The translations under genes were made by a program, and so were the position numbers. Positions 53,501-61,068 of a DNA stretch of 64,000 nt are shown piece after piece. The first letter of the stretch is position 1. Each line of letters begins with the position of its first letter. Under the pieces are notes generated by a model. It was given only the letters and a program-made list of their open reading frames with translations, searched no databases and was not told where the DNA came from. Source of the stretch: an uncultured Prolixibacteraceae bacterium (GTDB lineage: Bacteria > Bacteroidota > Bacteroidia > Bacteroidales > Prolixibacteraceae); assembly GCA_903834475.1 (NCBI GenBank), contig CAILJH010000062.1:18169-82168 (forward strand), read 5' to 3'.

Positions 53501-53743
53501 GTCGGAAGTAATGTATTTCATGCCAGGCACACCATTGATGGCCTTTTCGATTGGCATAATTGCAGCTTTGGCAACAGTTTCGGCATTTGCACCGGGATAT
53601 TCAACAGTAACTTCAACCATCGGAGGGGCAATACTCGGGAACAAGGTGATTGGCAGGCGAACAAGGGCCAGAATTCCCAGAAAAATGATGATTAAAGATA
53701 TTACGATGGAAAGAACAGGCCTGTGTATGAACTTTGATGTCAT
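50588..53743 (-). CDS. RND multidrug efflux pump, inner-membrane permease (HAE1/AcrB family)
   Basis: A 1051-residue proton-driven pump with 12 predicted helices and two large periplasmic loops. Motifs include the N-terminal FIHRPVLSIVISLIIIFLG, the helix-4 LFALVLAIGIVVDNAIVVVEAV with proton-relay acidic residues, ALTLTPALCA, and LLGKNAILIVEFA. It exports hydrophobic drugs, dyes, detergents or metabolites through the neighbouring outer-membrane channel. The substrate is not readable. It is 17 bases downstream of the adaptor gene. Confidence 0.94.
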   Translation of the reverse strand: MTSKFIHRPVLSIVISLIIIFLGILALVRLPITLFPSIAPPMVEVTVEYPGANAETVAKAAIMPIEKAINGVPGMKYITSDAGNDGIGVSDVIFEVGTDPEVAAVNVQNRVAAVTSRLPAEVLKNGVKITKLENSMLLHLNIYGKDPSFDNKFLYNFADINVLSEIKRIKGVGFADILGAREYAMRIWLKPDKMLNYNLSPDDILKTLDANNVEAAPGKLGEGSDKRVGTLGYVLKYTGKFNTIEEYENIPVKALEDGQILRIKDIANVEFGTSFFDVETRINGRPSAAIVIKQLPGSNASEVIQLIKKRMAEIKETKFLSGMDYEFSYDVSRFLDASIHEVLKTILIAFLLVSLVVYVFLQDFRSTLIPALAVPVSLIGTFFFIQLFGFSLNLITLFALVLAIGIVVDNAIVVVEAVHAKMEGSHISAKKATEKAMQEISGAIIAITLVMAAVFVPVSFLSGPTGIFYRQFSVTMAIAIVLSGITALTLTPALCAIILKNEYGRTKKATVINKFFHKFNVWYENQSQRYQKLLGLIINRRAVTFGILLAFCLGTGLLGKFLPSGFIPQEDQGSFYVSVTTPAGSTLERTKDVMEEISNAAKGIESISSISNAAGSNVLSEGTGASYGTCLVNLKKWDERKESVDDVMDQLQAKCKDIKDAKLEFFPPPAIPGYGNASGFELRLLDQTSDGDPHRFEKVVNQFLKDLNSRPEIGGAFTIYDASYPEYMIHVDMDKAAQRGVTIDNAMGNLNTLLGSEYASNFIKFGQMYKVMVQALPEYREKPEDLFKLYIKNDKNVMVPYSSFMKIERQYGVDDLTRFNMYNSAEVSGDAAPGYSSGSAITAIQEVAKEKLPKGYDYDFAGISRDQVNIGNEPIYIFIISLFFVYLLLSAQYESFLLPMPVILSLPTGLFGAFAFLFAMGLENNIYAQIALIMLIGLLGKNAILIVEFATMKRRQGKSAIEAAIEGAKIRLRPILMTSFAFIAGLIPLLIATGAGAVSNRTIGAAAAGGMLFGTIFGVIVIPGLYVIFATISDKIANRKLKHVDALTEEI

Positions 53744-53760
53744 AACTTTTTTAGTTTAAA

Positions 53761-54930
53761 TCATTTTGAATTTTCACCGATTTCTTCTTTTTGTTCAATA
53801 ATCTTAGTCAGGTCTATAACTTTCGTATTTATCTTATCACCATCTTTAATCAATTGAAGTCCTTCATAAACAAACTGTTCCTTCTGGTTAAGATCAGCCG
53901 GATTTAGAATGTAGTGATTTGTTAATCTAATTTTGGGAGTAATCGAGCGAAGTTTAACTCTATTGTCTTTATCAACGATGTACATGTATGTTTTGTCCTG
54001 AACGTCGAAAGTGGACTTTTGCGGAACAATAATGGCATTTTTTATCGTTTTTTCAATCCGGATTTTGCCACTTGCACCATGTTTCAGAAGCAAGTCCGGA
54101 TTCGGGAACTTGGCCCGGAATGCGATATTCCCGGTACTTTTTTCTATTTCGCCTTCCACTGTTTCAATAACACCTTTAAGCGGGTACATTTCATTGTCAG
54201 CCAATACCAAAGCTACTTCTTTTTGATTATGAAGTTCATTATCTTTTACATAACCCAGATATTCTTCTTCCGAAACATGAAAATAAGCATAGACATCATT
54301 GATATTCGAAATGGTTGTAAGTAACATTCCTTCATCGATCAAACTTCCAATTTTGTTTGGAATACGGTTAATCACACCATCAAAAGGGGCTTTAACAAGG
54401 GTATATGAAAGATCGAGTTTGGCTCCTGATTCCGTGGCTGTGGCTTCTTCCACTTTGGCGAGTGAAGCATCGAGTTTTGCCTGTGCCAGTTCCAGCTCGG
54501 TTTTAGAAACCACATTTTTATCAACCAGAATTTTTACATTCTGAAGTTCCAATTCCGAAGTTTTTACATCAGCAATAGCACTTTTCAGCTCTGCACTTGC
54601 TTTCGCAAGGGCTTCTTTGTATTCCTGATTGCTTAGAATAAAAAGGACCTGTCCTTGCTTAACAAATTTGCCTTCGTCAACATTGATTTTGTCCAGGTAA
54701 CCCTTAACTCTTGAACGCAATTCCACGTTCTGCACGGCCTGGATATCGGCAACATAGTCTTCGGTAACAGTAGTATCAGCAACAATAGGACTGGTAACCT
54801 GGAAATCTCCAATAGGTGGACTCTTTTTGTTTTTCAAATTGCACGATGAGAAACTAATAAATGCGGCTGAACCCATTATTAAAAGGAGTGATTTCCTTAA
54901 ATTTTTTGATTTTAAGAACCGGGTAATCAT
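53761..54930 (-). CDS. RND efflux periplasmic adaptor (membrane-fusion protein), lipoprotein
   Basis: A 389-residue HlyD/AcrA-type adaptor with a lipoprotein signal (lipobox FSSC, about residue 30). It has the lipoyl half-motifs VELRSRVKGYLDKINVDEGKFVKQGQVLFIL and LVKAPFDGVINRIPNKIGSLIDEGMLL around an alpha-helical hairpin (about 105-165), then a beta-barrel domain with IVPQKSTFDVQDKTYMYIV. It bridges pump and outer-membrane channel. It begins 71 bases after the histidine kinase gene. Confidence 0.92.
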   Translation of the reverse strand: MITRFLKSKNLRKSLLLIMGSAAFISFSSCNLKNKKSPPIGDFQVTSPIVADTTVTEDYVADIQAVQNVELRSRVKGYLDKINVDEGKFVKQGQVLFILSNQEYKEALAKASAELKSAIADVKTSELELQNVKILVDKNVVSKTELELAQAKLDASLAKVEEATATESGAKLDLSYTLVKAPFDGVINRIPNKIGSLIDEGMLLTTISNINDVYAYFHVSEEEYLGYVKDNELHNQKEVALVLADNEMYPLKGVIETVEGEIEKSTGNIAFRAKFPNPDLLLKHGASGKIRIEKTIKNAIIVPQKSTFDVQDKTYMYIVDKDNRVKLRSITPKIRLTNHYILNPADLNQKEQFVYEGLQLIKDGDKINTKVIDLTKIIEQKEEIGENSK

Positions 54931-55001
54931 TTTGATTAATTTTTATTTTATGGACAAAATTAAGTCATATGATCTTAAAAAGAACTTAAAAAAGATAAAA
55001 T

Positions 55002-56366
55002 TTAGCTTAAAGGAAGAAACATGGTGAACTTATTGGTATTTGAACCTTCAACAGTATACACAATACCACCATGGTGAAGTGATAGAATTTTATGTACCAG
55101 GACCAATCCTAAACCAAAACCTTTTTTGCCTTTACTGTTTTCACCTCTGAAAAAATGCTGAAAAAGGTATTGTTGCTCGTCAACATTTATGGTTGCCCCG
55201 GTATTGGAATATTCTATATTGAGCCTGGCAGATTCAACTGAAATATTAATTTTTGCACTTCCATCAAAACTATACTGTGAACAATTCACCATGAGGTTCA
55301 ATAAAGCAGCCTTCAGCAATCTTGGATTTGCCATAATGGTTAGCATGGATTCATCTTCAATGGTCTGGTCGTATTCAATCGAACAGTGAAAGTCAGGATA
55401 AATTGCGCTCAATTCATCTGAGATATCATAAAGTAATTCATCGACCCTTACTTTTGATTGTTGGATTTCCTTGCCCGACTCAACTTTTGCTATCTCGAGC
55501 AAGGAATTAATGATGTCGCTCAGACTTTTTGTTCCTTCTTTCTGAGCAACAAGCAATTCCTTTATAACATTGATATCAGTCTCTTTTTCAATTTTTTCGA
55601 AGTTTGAGACCAATACGGCAATCGGGGTCTTTAGTTCATGTGAAATGTGGTGAGCGGCATGTTTTTGAAATAAATAAGCCTTGTTCATTTTTACCATTAA
55701 TTCGTTAAATCGTTCAACGAGCAAGGCTATTTCATCTTTCGAGTTGGTGGTAAAGATCGGATTGTCATTAGTTTCGAAATGGTAGTTTTTAATTTGCCGG
55801 GTCACATGAAGAATAGATTTTGTAAGTTTTTCGGACAAATAATACAACAAAATAATGAGCGTCAGCGAAATGGCAAAGTAACTGATCACCAATACATTTT
55901 TGATGTATTTTAAAGTTGAATAACCCGCAGTATCATAAGCCTTACTGATTCCATAAAATGCTTTTCCTTCATGCTCGAGGTAAATCCCAACCACGTCGTA
56001 CATACTATCTTTCTCCGATATCATTATATTCCCGGGAGTAAGCCGATTCAGAAAACTGTTAAACGAAAGAATCGGAGTATCATCAATGCTGGAATAAATC
56101 AGTTTTTTTTCCTTATCAAAAATCAATAGTTTTTCATCATATAAGCTATTGATTGTTAGCTGATCCATTGATTTGATTAAGTTCTGGTCAATAATTTTGA
56201 TATCGGTAAGAAGCTCCAGTGTAGTTTCAATTTTCAACGCTTGCTTTTGCTGAAAAGCATCTTCGCGATATTGATAAAATAAGGTATAAATCAGGATATA
56301 GACCATCGTAATCAATGCGATTGTGATGATTGAACAGTAAAGTAATATTTTGGCCCTGATACTCAT
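55002..56366 (-). CDS. Sensor histidine kinase of the efflux locus
   Basis: A 454-residue membrane kinase with two helices (about 8-30 and 155-178) enclosing a periplasmic sensor domain, a HAMP region (about 180-230), the phospho-acceptor histidine in HISHELKTPIAVL, and an ATPase domain with LLNLMVNCSQYSFDG (N box), then FFRGENSKGKKGFGLGLVLVHKIL (F and G boxes). It overlaps the response regulator stop by ATGA, so the two are coupled. Being directly upstream of the MFP-RND-OMF genes, it probably senses envelope damage or a substrate of the pump. Confidence 0.92.
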   Translation of the reverse strand: MSIRAKILLYCSIITIALITMVYILIYTLFYQYREDAFQQKQALKIETTLELLTDIKIIDQNLIKSMDQLTINSLYDEKLLIFDKEKKLIYSSIDDTPILSFNSFLNRLTPGNIMISEKDSMYDVVGIYLEHEGKAFYGISKAYDTAGYSTLKYIKNVLVISYFAISLTLIILLYYLSEKLTKSILHVTRQIKNYHFETNDNPIFTTNSKDEIALLVERFNELMVKMNKAYLFQKHAAHHISHELKTPIAVLVSNFEKIEKETDINVIKELLVAQKEGTKSLSDIINSLLEIAKVESGKEIQQSKVRVDELLYDISDELSAIYPDFHCSIEYDQTIEDESMLTIMANPRLLKAALLNLMVNCSQYSFDGSAKINISVESARLNIEYSNTGATINVDEQQYLFQHFFRGENSKGKKGFGLGLVLVHKILSLHHGGIVYTVEGSNTNKFTMFLPLS

Positions 56367-57052
56367 TTGTCTTCAAAATAATAGCCAAACCCGATTTTTG
56401 TTTTTATCGAATCCTTGCCGAATGGTTTATCAACTTTTTTTCGTAAGAAATTGATATACACTTCAATTGTATTGGTGTTTGCATCAAATGAACTTCCCCA
56501 GATTTCCTTGATTAAATCACGTTTCAGTACCAATTCGCCTTTCGCCTGAACTAAATGAAATAAAATTTGATATTCCCTTGCAGTTAATGTCAGTTCAACT
56601 CCTTGTCGGGTAACTTTTGAGGTTTTTGTTTGTATAGTCAAGTCACCATTAACAAGGGTTTCTGTATTTTCAAACTGGCTGTTATCCGTATTCTTTCTCT
56701 TGATGAGTGACTGAACCCGCATGATGAGTTCTTTCATATAGAAAGGTTTTGTCAGATAATCATCCGTTCCACTGCTATACCCCTGGACTTTATCTTCCAG
56801 TTCATCAAAGGCGGTTAGCATGAGAATCGGAGTAATAGCATTGTATTTCCGGAAATCTGAGCATATATCATATCCATTTTTACCCGGAAGATTGATGTCA
56901 AGAATAATACAATCGTACTCGTTTTTTTTGAGGTACTTTTCGGCAATGAAGCCGTCAAATGCGACATCAGCCTCCATTTGCTCTTCAATAAAAGCGTCTT
57001 TGATGTTTCTGTTTAAATCTGGATCATCTTCTATGATTAATACCTTTCTCAT
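56363..57052 (-). CDS. OmpR/PhoB-family response regulator
   Basis: A 229-residue regulator. The receiver domain (about 1-120) has acidic EDDPD near the start, the phospho-acceptor aspartate in CIILDINLPGKNGYD, and K in YLTKPFYMKEL. The winged-helix DNA-binding domain (about 130-229) has LTAREYQILFHLVQAKGELV and NTIEVYINFLRKKVD. Start 57052 (MRKVLIIEDD) was chosen. An ATG at 57100 would add 16 unlikely residues. It heads the collinear run regulator-kinase-MFP-RND-OMF. Confidence 0.93.
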   Translation of the reverse strand: MRKVLIIEDDPDLNRNIKDAFIEEQMEADVAFDGFIAEKYLKKNEYDCIILDINLPGKNGYDICSDFRKYNAITPILMLTAFDELEDKVQGYSSGTDDYLTKPFYMKELIMRVQSLIKRKNTDNSQFENTETLVNGDLTIQTKTSKVTRQGVELTLTAREYQILFHLVQAKGELVLKRDLIKEIWGSSFDANTNTIEVYINFLRKKVDKPFGKDSIKTKIGFGYYFEDK

Positions 57053-57202
57053 AAAATCCGGTAGTTTTATCGCGTAAATAGCGGCCTCGAATTTACACAA
57101 CTAATTTCTAAAAAAACGAATGAGAGAACCCACTGCCACAAACATTATTTTAATCTAAAGCTTGGAGTAGATAAGCAGGTCGTAAACGACATGATATGCC
57201 TA

Positions 57203-57234
57203 TTGTTATTCAGAATTAATCTAAATTACTTCTG
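57203..57234 (+). promoter_or_regulatory. Promoter with overlapping palindromic operator, upstream of Fe-type SOD gene
   Basis: TTG (57203-57205), a 21-base spacer, TACTTCTG (57227-57234, one mismatch to TAnnTTTG). The palindrome ATTCAGAATTAATCTAAAT (57208-57226, 7 of 9 pairs) fills the spacer. The half-site AATCTAAAT is identical to the one at 47179-47187. Confidence 0.55.
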
Positions 57235-57322
57235 AATTGCAGATATTACAAACCTTTTGAATCCTGATTCTGTTATCTTGGTGAAAACTAAAAATCATTG
57301 TTTAACCAAAAAAATAATCCAA

Positions 57323-57898
57323 ATGAGTTTTACATTACCCGCATTACCCTATGCAATTGATGCCCTTGAACCATTCATCAGTGCCCGTACACTGGAGTTT
57401 CATCATGGCAAACACCATCAGGCCTATGTCACCAATCTGAATAACCTGATTGTTGGAACTGAATTCGAAAATGCAACCATGGAAATCATCATCAAAAAAG
57501 CTGAAGGTGGAATTTTCAACAATGGCGCACAGGTTTCTAACCACACTTTTTACTTCGAGCAATTCTCTGCAACTCCTGTGACTGAACCTTCCGGAGCATT
57601 GAAAGCTGCAATTGACAGCACTTTTGGCTCACTCGAAGCATTTAAAGAAGCATTCAACAAAGCTGCAGTAACTCAATTCGGATCAGGTTGGGCCTGGTTG
57701 GTTAAAGATGCCGCCGGAAAACTGAGCATCGTTCAAACCAGCAATGCTGGCTGTCCTGTCCGCGATGGTTTGACTCCGTTGTTAACCTGCGATGTTTGGG
57801 AACATGCCTATTACCTCGACAAACAGAATCTCCGTCCGGCTTATGTTGCAGATTTCTGGAAAGTTGCCGATTGGAACGTTGTTGAAGGAAGATATTAA
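57323..57898 (+). CDS. sodB: Superoxide dismutase, Fe-type by key residues
   Basis: A 191-residue Fe/Mn-family SOD. Ligands are H27 (EFHHGKHH), H74 (VSNHTFYF), D157 and H161 (CDVWEHAYY). The metal-selective positions are Fe-like: Q70 four residues before H74 and A142 in TSNAGCP. It therefore complements the Mn-type enzyme at 48218. Start 57323 gives the normal N-terminus; a TTG at 57257 would add 22 unlikely residues. It is cytoplasmic. Confidence 0.93.
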   Translation: MSFTLPALPYAIDALEPFISARTLEFHHGKHHQAYVTNLNNLIVGTEFENATMEIIIKKAEGGIFNNGAQVSNHTFYFEQFSATPVTEPSGALKAAIDSTFGSLEAFKEAFNKAAVTQFGSGWAWLVKDAAGKLSIVQTSNAGCPVRDGLTPLLTCDVWEHAYYLDKQNLRPAYVADFWKVADWNVVEGRY

Positions 57899-57903
57899 TA
57901 GTG

Positions 57904-57977
57904 ATTAACGATTAACGATTTAAGATTAGCGAAGTAAAAAATCACCAATCTTTGATCGTTAATCTATAATCGTTAAT
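57904..57977. repeat. Inverted repeat of ATTAACGATT units
   Basis: ATTAACGATT occurs twice in overlap (57904-57913, 57911-57920) and its reverse complement occurs at 57968-57977, with a related GATCGTTAATC at 57954-57964. It can fold into a hairpin after sodB and may act as a processing or termination site. Confidence 0.55.
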
Positions 57978-58009
57978 TTTATATTTTAAAAACTTTTAAA
58001 CTTAAAAAT

Positions 58010-58186
58010 ATGAGCGTTGAAAAAGTATTGGCAGTAATGTCTGCTTCGGATAAACCTTTAACCGCCGGTAAAATTGCAGAATTGGCAGGTATAGATAAAA
58101 AAGTAGTTGAAAAAGCTATGAACGAATTGAAGAAAGCTGACAAGATTGTTTCTCCGGTCCGCTGTGCCTGGGAAATAAAAAGATAG
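58010..58186 (+). CDS. Small winged-helix protein (58 residues)
   Basis: A complete 58-residue frame starting MSVEKVLAVMSASDKPLTAG and ending CAWEIKR. Pattern: helix, then KIAELAGIDKKVVEKAMNELKKADKIV, a compact winged-helix core with turn GIDKK and a C-terminal beta wing. Small stand-alone HTH proteins of this kind are common in Bacteroidota; the target is unknown. It lies between sodB and a terminator and may be read through from sodB. Confidence 0.8.
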   Translation: MSVEKVLAVMSASDKPLTAGKIAELAGIDKKVVEKAMNELKKADKIVSPVRCAWEIKR

Positions 58187-58202
58187 TTCTAACAGAAAAT
58201 TT

Positions 58203-58237
58203 AAAAAGCCGCTCTTCTTTTGAAGTAGCGGCTTTTT
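58203..58237. terminator. Bidirectional terminator between the winged-helix gene and the xylose operon
   Basis: AAAAAGCCGCT/AGCGGCTTTTT stem with an inner CTTC/GAAG extension; it has A and T runs on both sides and serves both converging transcripts. Confidence 0.85.
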
Positions 58238-58262
58238 GTAGTTTATAAAGTCAAGTTTGGTA

Positions 58263-59642
58263 TTATTTCTTCCAGAGTTTTTCCAATTCCTCCAGGGTTT
58301 TCCCTTTGGTTTCAGGAACCATTTTCCAAACGAAGATGAAAGATAGAATACTCATCACTCCGTAAAAACTATAAGTCATCCCACCACTCATTTCCATCAT
58401 GGCCGGATAGGTCGATGAAATAAAGTAGTTGGCAGCCCATTGTGCAGCCACTGCAATGGCAATGGCGCGTCCACGGATCTTATTGGGGAATATTTCAGAA
58501 ATAAGAACCCAGCAAATAGGACCCAATGACATCATAAATGAAGCGGTGTAAATGATAATAAATACCAGTGTACTGATACCAATTACTTTCATGAAGGCCA
58601 ATCCGCCGATGGCAAACATGCCAACAGCCATACCGATTGAACCGATCATGAGCAGAATCTTACGACCGTATTTGTCAACAGTTAGAATGGCAATGACCGT
58701 AAAAATTACGTTCACCAAACCCATAACCACCGTTTGAAGCATCGAAGAATCTTTTGCCGCGCCCATGCTTTCGAAAATGCTGGGAGCATAATACAAAGCC
58801 ACGTTAATTCCAACAAATTGCTGGAATACACTTAAAAGAATACCGATGATAATAACAACTTTGCCATAGGCAAACAGGTTTTCAGAAGCGGCATCCACCG
58901 AAGTCTTTATCTCCTTCAAAATAATTTTAGCCTGTTGTAGTCCATTGATTTTGGTCAGGATTTCCAGCGCTTTCCCATCACGATTGGTCAGGGCAAGGTA
59001 ACGTGGAGTTTCAGGCACGAAGAACAACAAAACACCGAAGATTCCTGAAGGGATGGATGCGGATAAAAACATCAATCTCCAGCCAGTTTCATTAATCCAT
59101 TCAATGGTCTGTCCGTGAGCAATAAAATAGTTCACAAAATAGACGACCAGCATCCCGAAAATGATGGCAAACTGGTTGATTGACACCAGACGGCCACGAA
59201 TGTCAGCTGGTGCAATTTCGCCAATATACATCGGACACACTGCAGATGCTAATCCTACGCCAATTCCGCCAATAATACGGTAGAAATTGAACATATAGAG
59301 CAATCCCATAGTAGGCACGCCTTTGTGGAAGAATAAAAATTCAGGGAATCCTGAGCCGATAGCAGCTAAAAAGAAAAGTGCAGCAGCAATCATCAGGGAT
59401 CTTTTACGACCTAATTTTAAAGATACAATTCCGGAAATCATACCTCCAATGATACATCCGATCAAGGCGCTTGAAATGGTAGCACCATAAGCAAATGAAC
59501 CAAGGTTAAGACCTTTTATTAAATAGGCCTCTATTGATTTTGCAGCACCGGAGATGACAGCCGTATCGTACCCAAACAGAAGCCCGCCCAAGGTGGCTAC
59601 CAGGGTAATTCCAACAACGTAAAACGTGTTACGATCCTTCAT
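58263..59642 (-). CDS. xylE: Sugar-proton symporter, XylE-like MFS transporter
   Basis: A 459-residue 12-helix major-facilitator protein of the sugar-porter family. Signatures are GGLLFGYDTAVISGA, LKLGRKRSLM, the PETPRYL after helix 6, VGINVALYYAPSIFE (sugar-contact segment), VDKYGRKILL, and PETKGKTLEEL at the end. It is 4 bases downstream of xylA, which points to D-xylose as substrate. Start 59642 (MKDRNTF) fits the family; ATG 59741 overlaps xylA. Confidence 0.9.
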   Translation of the reverse strand: MKDRNTFYVVGITLVATLGGLLFGYDTAVISGAAKSIEAYLIKGLNLGSFAYGATISSALIGCIIGGMISGIVSLKLGRKRSLMIAAALFFLAAIGSGFPEFLFFHKGVPTMGLLYMFNFYRIIGGIGVGLASAVCPMYIGEIAPADIRGRLVSINQFAIIFGMLVVYFVNYFIAHGQTIEWINETGWRLMFLSASIPSGIFGVLLFFVPETPRYLALTNRDGKALEILTKINGLQQAKIILKEIKTSVDAASENLFAYGKVVIIIGILLSVFQQFVGINVALYYAPSIFESMGAAKDSSMLQTVVMGLVNVIFTVIAILTVDKYGRKILLMIGSIGMAVGMFAIGGLAFMKVIGISTLVFIIIYTASFMMSLGPICWVLISEIFPNKIRGRAIAIAVAAQWAANYFISSTYPAMMEMSGGMTYSFYGVMSILSFIFVWKMVPETKGKTLEELEKLWKK

Positions 59643-59646
59643 CGAA

Positions 59647-60972
59647 TTAAATATAACAGTTGATGAGTTGTTCCAGCATTTCCTGTTTGCCGCTGATTTG
59701 TTTTGGTTCTCCAACTTCTTTGGCCACGTTGTAAAGATCAACCAGGTTCAATTTTCCGGCTTCGTAGTCTTTGCCTTTTCCTGAATCATAAGATGCATAG
59801 CGGTTTGCTTTCAGTTTCAGGTAATCTGAATCTTTCAGCAATTTGTCAGCGATAACCAGTGAACGTGCGAAAACGTCCATTCCTGAAACGTGGGCGATGA
59901 AAATATCTTCCAGATCAGTAGAATTACGGCGGGTTTTAGCATCGAAATTGATACCACCGTTTGTGAATCCCCCAGCCTGAATGATTTCAATCATGGCTTC
60001 AGTAACTTCATAAATATTGGTTGGGAACTCGTCTGTATCCCATCCGTTCTGGTAGTCACCCTTGTTGGCATCAATCGATCCGAACATTCCGGTATCGCGG
60101 GCAACACGCAATTCGTGAGCAAATGAATGACCGGCCAAAGTAGCGTGGTTCACTTCAATATTCAGTTTGAAATCGTTTTCCAAACCATGCGCTTTCAGGA
60201 AGCCAACAACTGTCTGCGTATCGAAATCATATTGGTGTTTCATTGGTTCCATTGGTTTTGGCTCAATCAGGAAGGTTCCTTTGAATCCCAAAGCACGTGC
60301 ATGATCGCGTGCTGCAGCAAGGAATTTGCCCATATGTTCCAATTCGCGTTTGGTGTCGGTGTTATGCAGGCTCATATAACCTTCGCGTCCGCCCCAGAAT
60401 ACGTAGTTGGTTCCGCCCAAAGCGATTGTAGCTTCCATGGCATTTTTAACCTGAACAGCCGCGTTTGCCAATACATTGAAATCAGGATTGGTTGAAGCGC
60501 CATTCATGTAGCGTGGATTTGAAAATACATTGGCAGTACCCCAAAGCAGTTTGGCACCGGTGGCTTCCTGACGTTCTTTGGCGAAGTCGATCATGTTAGA
60601 CAGGCGTGTTTCAATTTCGAAAACGGTTCCGTCACCAACAACATCCGTATCGTGGAAGCAATAGAACGGAGCACCGATTTTGCTGATGAATTCGAAAGCA
60701 GCATCCATGCGTTCTTTGGCAGCAGTCATTTTATCGGCAGCGCCAACCCATGGGAAAATCTGTGTGCCCGGGCCGAATGGATCGCCACCGTCGCCACAGA
60801 ATGTGTGCCAGTATGCCACTGCAAAACGAAGATATTCCTTCATGGATTTGCCTAAAACTACCTGATTGGCATCATAATATTTGAATGCCATCGGATTTTT
60901 TGAACCTGGTCCCTCGTATTTGATTTGATCAATACCCGGGAAATACTCTTTGTTTCCTTTAAAAACTGTCAT
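59647..60972 (-). CDS. xylA: Xylose isomerase
   Basis: A 441-residue class II isomerase converting D-xylose to D-xylulose. It shows the catalytic histidine and aspartate in [10 protein letters not shown], the metal and substrate residues in [23 protein letters not shown], and [16 protein letters not shown], and the metal site near [20 protein letters not shown]. Length and motifs are normal. It lies between xylB and xylE; a C-rich hairpin repeat sits in the 96-base gap to xylB. Confidence 0.96.
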   Translation of the reverse strand: MTVFKGNKEYFPGIDQIKYEGPGSKNPMAFKYYDANQVVLGKSMKEYLRFAVAYWHTFCGDGGDPFGPGTQIFPWVGAADKMTAAKERMDAAFEFISKIGAPFYCFHDTDVVGDGTVFEIETRLSNMIDFAKERQEATGAKLLWGTANVFSNPRYMNGASTNPDFNVLANAAVQVKNAMEATIALGGTNYVFWGGREGYMSLHNTDTKRELEHMGKFLAAARDHARALGFKGTFLIEPKPMEPMKHQYDFDTQTVVGFLKAHGLENDFKLNIEVNHATLAGHSFAHELRVARDTGMFGSIDANKGDYQNGWDTDEFPTNIYEVTEAMIEIIQAGGFTNGGINFDAKTRRNSTDLEDIFIAHVSGMDVFARSLVIADKLLKDSDYLKLKANRYASYDSGKGKDYEAGKLNLVDLYNVAKEVGEPKQISGKQEMLEQLINCYI

Positions 60973-60987
60973 TGAATTAAATTTTGA

Positions 60988-61020
60988 AGCCCCCTCTAAC
61001 TCCCCCGAAGGGGGAAGACT
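60988..61020. repeat. C-rich dispersed hairpin repeat, copy 1 in xyl locus
   Basis: Includes AGCCCCCTCTAACTCCC and the hairpin TCCCCC-GAA-GGGGGA (61001-61015). It lies between xylA and xylB. Confidence 0.7.
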
Positions 61021-61068
61021 AAAAAAGGCAGATTATTAATTTATTGAATTATTTTGAGACATTGCTCT

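Noticed and set aside
57141..57160. TTTTAATCTAAAG as a fourth copy of the SOD palindrome
   Set aside because: Only one half-site resembles the motif and it does not lie in a recognisable promoter.
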